A stretch of DNA of 64,000 nt. Source: Apium graveolens. Taxonomy: Eukaryota > Streptophyta > Magnoliopsida > Apiales > Apiaceae. A program made the translations under genes and the position numbers. Shown piece after piece: positions 10,230-21,688 of this stretch; positions within the stretch are counted from its first letter, which is position 1; each line of letters begins with the position of its first letter. The notes under the pieces were generated by a model. That model was not told where the DNA came from. It did not search any database and saw nothing but the letters and a program-made list of their open reading frames with translations. The stretch lies in contig NW_027417508.1 in the NCBI RefSeq assembly GCF_009905375.1, positions 1 to 64,000 of the forward strand, read 5' to 3'.

Positions 10230-13200
10230 CTAAATCTTGAAGCAATTCCTTGTCAAAGACACGATCCTTTCTGAAGCGAAGCTTGCAGGTCTGACTGGTT
10301 GAACTCCAACTGACTTCAGCTTATTCTTGAGTTGATTGTACCTTTTAACATTCTTTTCACAATAAGCTTGAATCAAGTCAGCAGCTTGAGTCTTCAACAT
10401 GGATGAATATCCAGCAGTTCTCAAATGATGTTCCATCCAGACCAGATGCTTAGCTGAGTAGTCTTTAAGAGATTGTACATCTAGCTGACAGATTTGAAGA
10501 CAATCAGACTTAAAGAATCTCACCTGATGAGGATTGTTGACCACTTGAGGACTAGCCCTGCTGCAAACTCTTTAAGCCTTTCTCGAAGAACTTCATTCAA
10601 TTCTGAGCTTCTTTTGACTTTGTTTAAAAGAACCCAAATCTCTGACAAAGAACGATTCTCAAATAGATGAAGTGACACCTTGAAAGATCCTTCACTCTGA
10701 CAATATACAAAAATGCTCATCTCATTTAGGGATCTATCAAAAGCAGCTGTGATCCTTGAGACTTCAGTCTTGATAGCATTCATGTACATGTCATTGTTAG
10801 GATTTGAGATTTCCAGCTTGTCAAGAAGATGTAAGAACTGCCTATCATTGTTAGTGCTCAGCTGAGGCATATCAAGTACTCTCCTAGCTTCATCCCATTT
10901 TTCACCAATCTTTAGTCTGACATCTCTTCTCCTTTCTTGAGCCTTAATGTCATGAAGACGTTGCTTTTGAAGAGTTTCTGTTCTTTGTATGTCTTTCCTC
11001 CTGTCATGATCTGAGAGACCTTCTTGAGTTCAGCTTCTTTTCTTTTCATCTCTGACTGCTCTTTCTGAAATTCTTTCTCAAACATAGGATCCACTGTATC
11101 TTCCTCTTCCCAATCTTCAAAATCACTTTCCTCTTCAGCTTCAAATAACCCATCTTTATCTTCCTGAACTGGTTCAGTGGGAATGTCAAAAATATCAAAG
11201 TCATCCTGTTCTCCACTATAGTAGACATCATCAGCCTTTCCTTTATCTCCAGCAGAGGTATCTTTTTCCTTCCCTTTGGCACTACTCCCTTTCTTCTCCC
11301 CCTTAGTTGAGGGATCCTCTACTGACTTTCCTTTGGAACCTCTATCACCTCCAGAGCCTAATCCTCCACCAGACGGTCCTTCGAAATAAGCTCTTGTTCT
11401 TCATTAGGGCAATGAGAATTCTTGATCATGAAATATAAGTGCTTCATCCCTTCATTGAGATGTTCCATGCCCGTTTCTATCTTTAGAAATCTTGAGGAGT
11501 CCAGTGAATGATTCATCTCAACGAGGTCTTCAAGAGAAGTCATTCTTGTATGTAGAGAGCAGAAGTTGGATATGTCATCAGCTGATAAAGTTGGAGTGTC
11601 CTGAATAGAATTGAGCTTTGGTATTACAGTGGTCTTTAGATCTGAGATGTCATTCCTTATGATTGCAAGCTGATTGTTGACAGAGGTGGAAGAAGAAGAC
11701 CGTTCAACCACTTGTGCTTTGAATGCTTGAGCTTCAGCTTGGCTTTTAGCAAGTTCTTCTTTTAGGGCAGCAATCTGAGCTAACAGGTTTACAGTATCAG
11801 TGTCTGTGTGTGCTCTCACCTGAATTTCACTCGTGTTTGGTTCACTCATCTCACGTGCATATGTTTCTCTCAATATAATTGCTCGTGAGGAGTCTTCCAG
11901 TTGCTATTCTTCTGTACCTGCATTAAAAATCACCCTAGCCTCTTCAAGAGAGGTCAGTGGTGGTGCAATGGGAATTCGCGAGTCCCGATCCTCAGTCAAA
12001 CCTATCAAATCTTTTGGAATAGATGTCTGAATTGCTTCAGGGATAGATTGACCGAGTTGCCCTCCACTTTCTCCAGATAAATCTGCGAGTGGAGAATCCC
12101 ATAAGGGAGCCAGAGGTGTTGGATCTGGGAGGGGAGAAAATGACTCTATTAAAGATGGCGGAGAGTCAGATTTTCCCTATAAAGCATGTGACTGCTCTTC
12201 TGCCGTAACTATGGCAGGCACTGTAACCGACTCTACGTGCACTCCTCGCTGTGTGTCCTGAGTATGATCTGGGGAAGTGTATGGTTCCATTGTGAGTAAT
12301 GGAATTGTGCTTGACTCAGTACAAGATGCCATGGCCCTATGGCGAATTTCAATAGATGCATCCTGTTGAGAGAATGCCTCTAGAAACTGTTCATTGGCCA
12401 TTTCAAAGTCCATGTCCTGTTGGGAGGACAAGGATGGGCTTTCAGATGCCTCAGAATATGTTTTTCTTTTCTTAGGAGGAGGCAGAGCTGAGGGTTCACT
12501 CATATTTAACAATGTACTACTTCCTAGTAATCTCCTGGGTAACATTTTAGACAGTGGGGGAGAGGTTGAGATAGAATGTGACCCTGTGTTTGGCTCTATG
12601 ACCTGGGATTGAAGCTGTGGTTCTACAACTTCATGGTCAGCCCTATCAACCACTGGGGGTCTTTCAACAGAAGTAGGAAGGGAGTAAGAGTGAGGAATTA
12701 CTACCTGTAATGGAAGAGCATCTGATGTTGGAGGAGCCTGGGTGGCTTGAACCACTGGAGGTTGAGGTTGCTGTTCATGGTCGGGAAGATTAAAAATAGG
12801 TAAAGGAATATAAGTGGCCATGAAAGCAGATACAAGTACTGGAACTTGCATGAATTTGAAGGTTGTGTCTTGGCGAGTGTAAATCTTTTTGCTAACTGGA
12901 GGGGGTTCGGTTACCGCAGAGTTAGCAAAAAGGGCTTTGTGTTCAGGTGAGAGAAGATGATCTGCTATAAGCATGAGAAAACGAGCATAGTAACATGATA
13001 CCCTACGATTTGTAGAATGATCACGTAAAGCAGAAGTTAGACGTCTCAAGAGAATGGGAAAAAGTAGTTTGCCAAAATTGATCCTTTGATTGAAAACAAC
13101 CGCAAGACCAATATACTGCAGAGTGGAAGTGATGTTATGAAAATTGGATTTTGTGCAGTTGGCAAACACTTTGGAAAGTGTATCGAAGAAAATATCCCAT

Positions 13201-13595
13201 TCAGACACCAAATTTGATTTAGAAAGTTTGGTTAAATTGATCACCCCCTGATAGTGAATAGCATGGAAAAAATTTGTGATATCATTTTCAGAGGGTAAAT
13301 TACAGAAATTGTCAAGTGGAAAATTTAGCGCACGATTGACGACTGTTTCATCAACTACATACTGTGTGTTTGCCACGGTGAATGAAAAAGATTTTGAATC
13401 ATCGGCCACAGTAGAGGTTGTGCAAATCAGTCTAAGAAGATCGATATTTAAAATTACATTTGATTTAATAGCAGAGCTAACAATCGAATGGTCATTTAAA
13501 AATCTAATCCAAGGCTTAAATTTTTCAACATCACATTTTTCCGGATTAAAATAACCAACCTGATTATGCGCGACAAGTTGGAAATTGAGAGCCAT
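10230..13595 (-). pseudogene. Env-like accessory ORF of element C, interrupted
   Basis: The best start is ATG at 13595-13593 (MALNFQLVAHNQ); an upstream in-frame GTG extension has no support. The first open block runs to TAG at 12179-12177 (472 codons). The same frame continues past it to TAG at 11906-11904 and then to 11358. Further blocks in other frames (11282-10912, 10870-10520, 10544-10230) complete an ORF of roughly 1,100 codons. Features in order: a helical N-terminal domain of about 270 residues; a Pro/Ser/Gln-rich part with a basic cluster PPPKKRKTYSEAS near residue 372, which looks like a nuclear localisation signal; a coiled coil with Ala/Glu/Leu heptads near 11800-11690; an acidic stretch (11220-11090); and a helical C-terminus. 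I see no convincing signal peptide or membrane helix. It matches the position of the SIRE env-like gene; its function is unknown. Confidence 0.75.
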
Positions 13596-14084
13596 TTTAA
13601 AATAATAATAAGACACACACTTTCAGAATTTTAAGAATAATATTAAGAAAATTCGAATTAATTAAATTAATTTAATAATTCGAATTAAATTAATTATAAT
13701 CGAAAAATTTAGACAGGAATGTATCTCGTTAAAATCTATAACTCACAATCCAGATGACACAAGCCAAACGACACAAATCAGAAATAAAAATAAAAACAAA
13801 AAAAGTTTCAAAATCAACCAACACAAATGGAATTTGAAGGGGCAAACTGATTAATCACAGATTTTGAAAATTTGGACAGCACTCCTGTATGTATATATAT
13901 GTAAGTATATATCACAGGAGTGAAGATTAAGTTTGCTGAGTAAAACTCGAGCAAGGAAAGGGACAGGTCTATTGATTTGGTTCGAAGAGAGAGAAGAGAG
14001 AAAGTGAAGAGAGACTGATTGTTTGAATGGGAAAAAAAATTGAACTGCTTAAATGGAATTAACTGCTGAAACAAAACAAACGCC

Positions 14085-14095
14085 TTTATATATAA
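14085..14095 (-). promoter_or_regulatory. TATA-box-like sequence upstream of env-like ORF
   Basis: The minus strand reads TTATATATAAAGG here, about 490 bp upstream of the env-like ATG. It is followed by a long T/C-rich leader (minus strand, from about 14050 down to 13960) and preceded by palindromic motifs that also occur in the LTR. This suggests a separate internal promoter for the env-like ORF; no transcript evidence is available here. Confidence 0.4.
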
Positions 14096-14100
14096 CAGCT

Positions 14101-14315
14101 GGTATGACAATCCGGATTGTCATACCGATTGGCATACCAGTATAAAATGAAATAGAATATATATATACATATTGTTTATAACTAGCAAGACAATTGATAG
14201 TCATACCGATTGTCTTGCCAGTATAAACTATACCGACATATACAAACATATACAAACATATACTGAAATGACTTTCAGCAAGACAATTCAATTGTCTTGC
14301 CGATTGTCATTGCAG
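14101..14315. repeat. Three palindromic units in the pol-env spacer
   Basis: Units at about 14101-14140, 14181-14222 and 14276-14315 share the pattern GACAAT...ATTGTC followed by CCGATTG(T/G)C. The first reads GGTATGACAATCCGGATTGT and continues CATACC. The second and third use the variant AGCAAGACAATT...GTCTTGCC. The same motif occurs twice in each LTR of this element. They are strong potential hairpins or binding palindromes. Confidence 0.7.
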
Positions 14316-14700
14316 TAGAAAATAAAATAAAATAAAAAGGAACAGACTTCTATATATGTACTGAAAACTATATTACAAAATAGTAAAACTGAATAAAAAC
14401 TTATAATTTTTACAGAAACAAAGACAATATATCAGAATTATTATTTTTATTCCAAAAATAGATTTCTATTGAATTTTAGCAAATAAAATTCATAGAAAAA
14501 TATTTTTAGAGGAAATAAAATATTCTGAGGTATTTTAAATTAACAAGTAGGGAAAATAAAAATAGATAAGATAATATATATTACATAGAAATAAGCAAGA
14601 AATATGATAAAATGATAAAATAAATTTGCAAATGAATTTTTCATTTATGAAAAATTCATTTGTAAATTCATTCAAGAACAGATCTCAGATATTAACTAAA

Positions 14701-17700
14701 TTAATCACTAAAACTATTCAACATGCCCAATTTACCAACTAATCTGGTAAATGTGGATTCGTCAAGTGGTTTAGTGAAAATATCTGCTATTTGTTCTTCT
14801 GTTGGAACAAAAAATAGTTCAACAGTACCATTCATGACGTGCTCTCTAATAAAATGATACCTGATGTCAATGTGCTTTGTCCTCGAGTGCTGCACAGGGT
14901 TGTTGGTGATGGCTATTGCACTTGTATTGTCACATAAAATAGGAATCTTGTTCAATACAGAGCCATAGTCTCGTAGTTGGTTCCTAATCTACAAGATCTG
15001 AGCACAGCAGCTTCCAGCAGCAATATATTCAGCCTCGGCCGTTGAGTTGGAAACTGTTTGCTGTTTCTTGCTGTACCATGAGACTAGCCTGCTTCCTAGG
15101 AATTGACAACTTCCTGAGGTGCTTTTCCTATCAACAACACTTCCTGCGTAATCTGAATCTGTATATCCAACAAGGTTAAAACCAGATTCTTTAGGGTACC
15201 AAATACCTAGATTTGGTGTTCCCTTAAGATATCTTAAGATTCGTTTAACAGCAACGAGATGGATATCTCTAGGATCCGCTTGGAACCTTGCACATAAGCA
15301 TGTAGCATACATAATATCTGGTCTACTTGCAGTAAGATAGAGTAACGAGCCAATCATACCTCTGTAGCTTGTGACATCTACCTTAATGGAGTTTTCACAT
15401 GGTCCAAGCTTGACAGCTGTAGTTGATGGAGTCCTTGCTGATGCAGAATCCTCTAGATTGTACTTTTTTAGGAGTTCCTTGAGATACTTGGATTGACAAA
15501 TAAATGTTCCATCTAACCTTTGATTTACTTGTAATCCAAGAAAGAACTTCAGCTCTCCCATCATGCTCATTTCAAACTTGCTGTGCATTAACTTAGCAAA
15601 TCTCTTACAGAGATTATCATTAGTAGACCCAAATATTATATCATCCACATAGACTTGGACTAATATAGTATCATTCTTATGTTTTGTAGAAAAGAGAGTT
15701 TTGTCTATGACACCTCTAATAAAGCTATTTTCAATAAGAAATTCAGAGAGAGTGTCATACCACTTTCTTGGAGACTGTTTCAGCCCATAGATAGCCTTGA
15801 AAAGAAAGAAGACAAAATCCAAATGATCTGGATCTTCAAAACCAGGAGGTTGCTCTACATATACCTCTTCATCCAGCTTTCCATTCAGAAAGGCGCTCTT
15901 GACATCCATTTGATAAACTTTAAAGTTTGAAAATGCTGCGAATGCCAGAAATATCCTGATGGCCTCAAGTCTAGCCACTGGAGCATAGGTTTCATCATAA
16001 TCAATGCCTTCAGCTTGAGAATACCCTTTAGCTACCAGTCTTGCCTTGTTTCTTGTAACCACACCATCTTCATCTAGTTTATTCCTGAATACCCACCTAG
16101 TACCAACAACTTTCTTGTGTACAGGCCTAGGTACCAGTTTCCAGACTTGTTGACTTTCAAACTGATTGAGTTCATCTTGCATAGCAATCACCCAATCTGG
16201 ATCAGTCAGTGCTTCTTCAATTTTCTTAGGTTCCATCTCAGAAAGAAATCCTGAGAATAGACACTCATTTTGAGTAGCACGTCTAGTTCTGACTCCAACA
16301 TCTGGATCACCAATAATCAACTCAAAGGGGTGAGCTTTATTCCAGACAGTCTGTCTTGAAAGATTTGATCTTGATGATTCGCCTTGAAATTCATTGTGAT
16401 GTTGTGTCCTACTAGATGATCCTTCAGCATCTCCCTCTGAGTTGTTGTCATGTTGACTTGAAGATTCTCCGTCAGTAGCAGTGGTATCTTCATTGTTGCC
16501 AAAGTTTCCATCACTATTACCTTGAGTATCATCAGGATTAACAGGTTCTTCACCAGCAACAACCTCAGGTTCTTGACCATGTTCTGATTCTGAATCTGAC
16601 GTATCATCAAACTTCAGTTTCTCAGAAGGATCTTCAGTTTGGATACTAGGGAGTTTAGTGTCATCAAATGTAACATTGACACTTTCAGTTACTTTGTGTT
16701 GATCAATGATATACACTCTATATGATCTTCTTCCATATCCAACAAAAATACCCTCATATGCCTTTGCCTCGAACTTACCACGACGATCATCTCCATCCTT
16801 GAGCACGAAGCATCTGGCACCAAATACATGAAAGTATTTGATAGAAGGTTTCTGTTCATTCAAAATCTCATAAGGAGTTTTCATGAAGTCTTTGTTGATT
16901 AGAGTTTGATTCTGAGTATAACATGCAGTATTGACAGCTTCAGCCCAAAAGTACATTGGAAGACCTGATTCATTTAACATCGTTCTTGCAGCTTCAATCA
17001 ATGTACGATTCTTCCTTTCTACCACTCCATTTTGCTGAGGGGTTCCAGGAGCTGAAAATTGTCTGGTAATCCCTTTGTCTGTACAGAATCCATTGAGAAG
17101 TGTATTCTTGAATTCTGTCCCATTATCTGACCTTATTGCTCTAACAGGGACGTTAGAATCTAACTCAATCATCTTGATATGATCAATCACAACTTGTGGT
17201 GTTTCATCCTTAGAGTGAAGAAATAAAACCCACGTATACTTGGAATAGTCATCAACTATCACAAGACAGTAACACTTCTTTGACATAGAAAGGATATTAA
17301 CTGGACCAAATAAATCCATGTGCAATAATTGCAGAACACCAGTTATGGAAGATGTGTCAGTGCCTTTGTGACTTGCTTTCTTTGACTTTCCTTTCTGGCA
17401 AGCCTCACATAGTCCTTCTGGAGAGAATTCCAGCTGAGGCAGACCTCTTACCAATTCACTTTTGACAAGAGAATTCATTGTTTTGAAATTGAGATGGGAA
17501 AGTCTCTTGTGCCATAGCCAACTCTCATCTGACGATGCCTTTGCATAGAAACAATTGACTTCAAGATTGCTTCCAGAGTTCATGTCAGCTACGAACAGAT
17601 TTCCTTTCCGGATTCCCATTAAGGAGGGTTTTTCACTTTTCTTGTGCAGAATCTGACACTTCAGCTTGTCGAATAAAACATTGTAGCCGTTGTCACAGAA

Positions 17701-18168
17701 CTGACTAATGCTAAGCAGATTGTGTTCAAGTCCTTGCACAACATATACATTTTCAATGATAACATTTCCAGCTTGCAAACAGCCATATCCCTCCGTTAAA
17801 CCTTTGCTGTTATCTCCAAAGGTAACCACTGGGCCAGCTTTCTCAACCACATTTGATAGCAGGGCTCTATCTCCGGTCATATGTCTTGACGATCCGCTGT
17901 CAAGAATCCACACTACCGGTTGTACCTGTTTAATGCCCTGCAATACAAATGGATTAGAACTTCTTCGGAACCCAAGCTTGGCTGGGTCCGGCATACTTGT
18001 AAAATTGGCCTCTATCAGGCAAAACAACATTCTTAATTTCAATATTCTCAACGTTCTCAATGACTGAACATTTGACCTTGTGAACAGCCTTGACAAATTT
18101 CTGGTTAGGCTTAGGCACAAATGTCTCCTTTCTAGCTTTAGGAGGACTAGCAGTCTTAGACCTATCAT
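14701..18168 (-). pseudogene. pol: Pol polyprotein of element C, one nonsense codon
   Basis: Open frame 18168-14989, then the same frame to TAA at 14703-14701. The real pol product begins around residue 75; the first about 70 residues only overlap gag. Protease: ILDSGSS with Asp at residue 90. Integrase: zinc-binding H220, H225, C254, C257 and DDE residues at D285 (HMDLFG), D348 (RSDNGTEF) and E384 (VVERKNR). An acidic Ser-rich linker covers about 515-610. Reverse transcriptase: [11 protein letters not shown] (753-763) and YVDD (840-843). RNase H: YTDSDYAG near residue 1000. A TAG at 14991-14989 sits at the position of the usual Trp in QILWI and removes the last 95 residues of RNase H. Otherwise it appears intact. 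It overlaps gag by 215 nt in the +1 frame. Confidence 0.9.
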
Positions 18169-20227
18169 GCTTTCTATTATTCACATGCTGACGAGGAGTA
18201 GTCTTATCATTAGAAACATGCTTAACATTAAAATAAGCAAACAACAGATTAAAAGCACAAGACATACAATCAGGAACACCACATGCTTTATGAGAAGGAT
18301 TAACAATAGGCAACTTATGCATGGTAGACATGGCATTTGTGTTATCCAACTCATGTGTGTCTGAGTTAGTCTCAGTTGCTTTCACAACCTTGACTGGAAC
18401 TTTTGACACACTTGACTTGGAGACAGCTTTCCCATTAGCATTATCTTCAGCACGGATTTCTTCTTGAATAATAAAAGAGGTCTCATCAAATGGTTCAGCA
18501 ATTGATTCTTTATAGAGGGGTTCATCAACACCCTTAAGCACATGTGGTACTTCCCTGCCTTTAGCACATACATGAGGAGGGGAGTTTATGCCTAATTTTC
18601 CAATAGCAGCATTGTAATCATAACCTATTCCATGTGTTTGATTAACAGCTTGCTTATTGTAAAACTCTTTGGACTTCGAACAAAAATTAAAGTAAGCTTT
18701 AACCTTAGCCTCAAGACCGGTGATCTTGTCTTTGAGAATAGTTTCGAGTTGTCTATAACAGTCAACTCTATTCTCTAGAAAAGATACTTGTTCTTTTAGT
18801 TTATCTTGATTAATGTGCACAAGTCTTAATTCATTGACCTCTTTCTCAAGGTCTTTGATTTGTTGATTTAACAATTCATTATCACGATGAGCACAATCTA
18901 AGGAACCTCCTAGATGATAAACTAATTCAGCATCAGTAAATTTTACCTCTTTTCTTGACGATGAGGTGCTTGCATTACTAGCCATGAGAGCAAGATTCCC
19001 AACTTCTTCATCTTCACTGTCAGTATCATCCCAGCTTCTTCCCTTTGCCAGGTACGCCCTTTCAGATTTACTCTTTTGATTAGAATCGTAAGAGTTCTTC
19101 CTAGCTTGTTTTGGCTTCCTGCATTCTGTGGCAAAGTGTCCCAACTCATTACAGTTGAAGCATCGAATGGTGCTTCGATCAACCATCCCTGTTTTATACC
19201 CACCACTGCTGGTGTTAGAGGATGAAGATCCACCTTTCTGGAATCTGTTGTAGTTGGACTTGTACTTGAACTTGGGATTCCTTTTGAATCTGACATTTGA
19301 GAATCTCTTGACAATCAGGGCCATTGACTCATCCTCCAATTGCTCCAGTTCTTCCAAGGAATAATAATCATCTCCTGATTGATTTGTAGTAGGAGAATCA
19401 AATTCTGCTGCTATCACATTATCTTCAACCTTGGAAGACTGTACCATTCTTTCTGACTGTTGATATTGTTGTTGATATTGTGGTTGTTGTTGTTGTTCAT
19501 CAGCTACTAGAGCAATAGACGTGCTGACCACTCTTCCTTTCCCGTAAACTTCCTTCTGCTGAATCTGCTCCAACTCATAAGTCTTTAACACACCATAGAG
19601 CCTTTCCAAAGAAATCTCACTCAGATCTCTTGCTTCTCTTATGGCAGTGATTCTATGTTCGAGATGAGTTGGCAGTGTTAAAAGGAACTTTTTGTTGACC
19701 TCCCTGATGGAATAGTATTTACCATTAATGTTCAGGTTGTTGATCAATGCATTGTACCTCTCAAACACTTCAGTGATTCCTTCTCCTGGATTGGATTTAA
19801 AGTATTCATACTCAGAGGTTAGGATTTCTAGTTTGTTCTCCCTAACTTCCTCTGTGCCTTCATTAATAATTTCAATAGTTTCCCAGATATGTTTGGAATC
19901 TTTACAATTCATCACATGTCTATTCATCAGGGGATTAAGGGAATCTACTAAGATTAATTGAAGGCTAGCATCCAGGGAAGCTTCTTCTATTTCAGCAGGA
20001 GAGAAGTCCTCAGGATCCTTCACATAAGTTCTCGCTTTGGTGATCACCACATCATTTTCTATTACCTCTGGTTCCATAACCATAGGAATTTTTGGACCCT
20101 TCTTCAACACTTGCAAATATTTGGGATTAGCAACCTGTAAAAACAGTAGCATCTTCTTCTTCTACATAACATAATTTTCTTTATCGAAAAGTGGAATTTT
20201 AACGGTTCCAACTTTTTGTGTAGTCAT
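17954..20227 (-). pseudogene. gag: Gag of element C, nonsense at codon 22
   Basis: The true start is the ATG at 20227-20225 (MTTQKVG). A TAG at 20164-20162 replaces the expected Trp between YVM and KKKM, so the long open frame begins only after it (from 20152). Numbering from that second Met, the UBN2-type gag fold spans about 1-200 (RHVMNCKDSKHIWETI, KFLLTLPTHLEHR). A Gln-rich run is near 219-232, a CCHC zinc knuckle CFNCNELGHFATEC at 331-344, and a coiled coil near 420-500. It ends in [11 protein letters not shown], a typical SIRE gag C-terminus. Gag packages the RNA in cytoplasmic particles. Confidence 0.85.
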
Positions 20228-20310
20228 TATGAATTTTTTGAGTGAATAAAAAATTCAAGAAGTGAAAGAAACACAAAAGTCTAGGATCTAGATTTGTACG
20301 TTAATCAGAA

Positions 20311-20325
20311 GGCTCTGATACCAAT
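20311..20325 (-). promoter_or_regulatory. Primer binding site of element C
   Basis: The minus strand reads ATTGGTATCAGAGCC directly after the 5' LTR. This is complementary to the 3' end of initiator methionine tRNA, the usual primer in plant copia elements. Confidence 0.9.
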
Positions 20326-21688
20326 TGTTAGGTCCCAATTTGTTTGTAGAAGGGGGGGTTGAATGCAAACAATACCGTTTAATCGAATAAAATGCGGAAT
20401 AAAATCGTGAAACAAAATTCAAGTTAAATAAAACTTTTATTAAACTTGAAAGGTGTTACAACTACGGTATCGGTTACAAGGGATTAATCTCAAATCAATT
20501 ATTACAAATCTAGAATAAATTCGACATGAACTTTTTCTATTTTTGTAATTAAAAGATCAAATGCTAAATGCGATTTGAGATTAAGTTCTAGGGATTTTAA
20601 TCCGCTAGATAGATACACAAGAACAAGATAAGTATTTCTAGTTGATTGGATTTAACTTTACAATCTAGAAATTGATCTTGAAGTTGCAGATGAGATGTAA
20701 TGTTTTTCTGCTGCTTTTATCTTTTGTTCTTGTATTGTGTTCTGTTAGATTGCCTTTTTGTTGAGTCTTTATGAATTGGATGCTTCTGCTTCTTTTAATT
20801 AACACAGCCGAGATTAATGAACTGGTATGACAATCCTTTGTCCAATAAGACTTTCGGTGTGACAATCTTTAGAGCTAGCAAGACAATTAAAATGAACTAG
20901 CAAGACTTTCGGTATGACAATCAATTGTCATACCGATTGTCATAGTAGTACAAATGGAATTGTCTTACTGAATTAATAAGTGATTTTAATCTAAATAATA
21001 ATTCCATCAAGACAGTCAACTGAATTAGCATGACTTTCGGTATGACTATCAATTGTCATACCGATTGTCATACTAGTACAATTAGTTGTCTTTTTAGAAT
21101 TAAAACAGATTTTAACCAATTAAAATTCTGTAAATCCTTAATATTAATTCTAAATTAATTAATCAATTTAATTCAATTAATCAATAAATTAATCCTTGCA
21201 GATATAATTTATTTTCTTAATTAAATTATATGACTTAATTAATTAATAGAGAATTAATACTAACCCTGAGCAGCATCCATTCTTCTGACAATCTTCTGAA
21301 AGTCACTGAGACTTATGAATCAATTCCGCCACTTCAATGCTGACACTCGATGTACTGTCTGGTTCATGAGTGACTAACTTCCGTGACGTTTCTTCATGTC
21401 TTGACTTTGATATTCTGATTGAATCCTTGTAATAAATGATACCCTGACGAGATCTCTGTCACTTGATTAAATCCACGATCTTGATTTATATCACTGAGGC
21501 ATGATCAAATTCTTGAACTTCTTCCAGTGAATCTTCAAGTCTGCAGATGAACAATGTTTCTTTATTCTTTGACAGATGTTACATTGTGAGATCTCTCTGA
21601 CGATTGATCCACTATTTACTTATTACATTCTTATTTGAGTTGAGTTAAATACTCGAATAAACGAGTAGGCTATGACATATGCCTTTCA
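20326..21688 (-). mobile_element. 5' LTR of copia element C
   Basis: 1363 bp, TGTTAGGTCCC...CCTTTCA on the plus strand, adjacent to the PBS. It holds the same palindromic clusters as its partner (20911-20945 and about 21036-21073). Immediately to the right is the interior of a Gypsy-type LTR, not copia A sequence. Confidence 0.9.

Larger units (their letters stand above)
13596..14700 (-). other. Pol-to-env spacer of element C
   Basis: A 1.1-kb AT-rich non-coding region between the pol stop (TAA at 14703-14701) and the env-like start. It holds three palindromic units, a TATA-box-like sequence and, downstream on the minus strand, a CT-rich stretch (about 14030-13960) resembling a plant 5' UTR. 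The region nearest pol (14330-14690) is AT-rich with nothing recognisable except an inverted repeat at about 14630-14665 (AAATGAATTTTTCATTTATG and its complement), which could form a hairpin after pol. Confidence 0.6.
8580..21688 (-). mobile_element. Copia element C, SIRE/Maximus type, both LTRs, 13.1 kb
   Basis: On the minus strand the order is 5' LTR (21688-20326), PBS, gag, pol (protease-integrase-RT-RNase H, the copia order), a 1.1-kb spacer, an env-like accessory ORF, a polypurine tract and the 3' LTR (9935-8580). A long extra ORF between pol and the 3' LTR is the known hallmark of the SIRE (Maximus) lineage. The LTRs are nearly identical and differ mostly by single-base length changes, so the copy is young. 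The immediate flanks differ (CTGCA at left, AAATC at right) and belong to different host elements, so there is no target duplication. Confidence 0.9.

Noticed and set aside
10520..10870. Separate small genes in the env-like region of element C
   Set aside because: They line up head to tail between pol and the 3' LTR with frame changes, so one broken env-like ORF is simpler than several genes.
17930..17950. Intron 3' splice site (ATTGCAG) at the gag-pol junction, also near 61230 in G
   Set aside because: The shared bases also encode the conserved Leu-Gln-Gly at the protease start, which explains the similarity without splicing.
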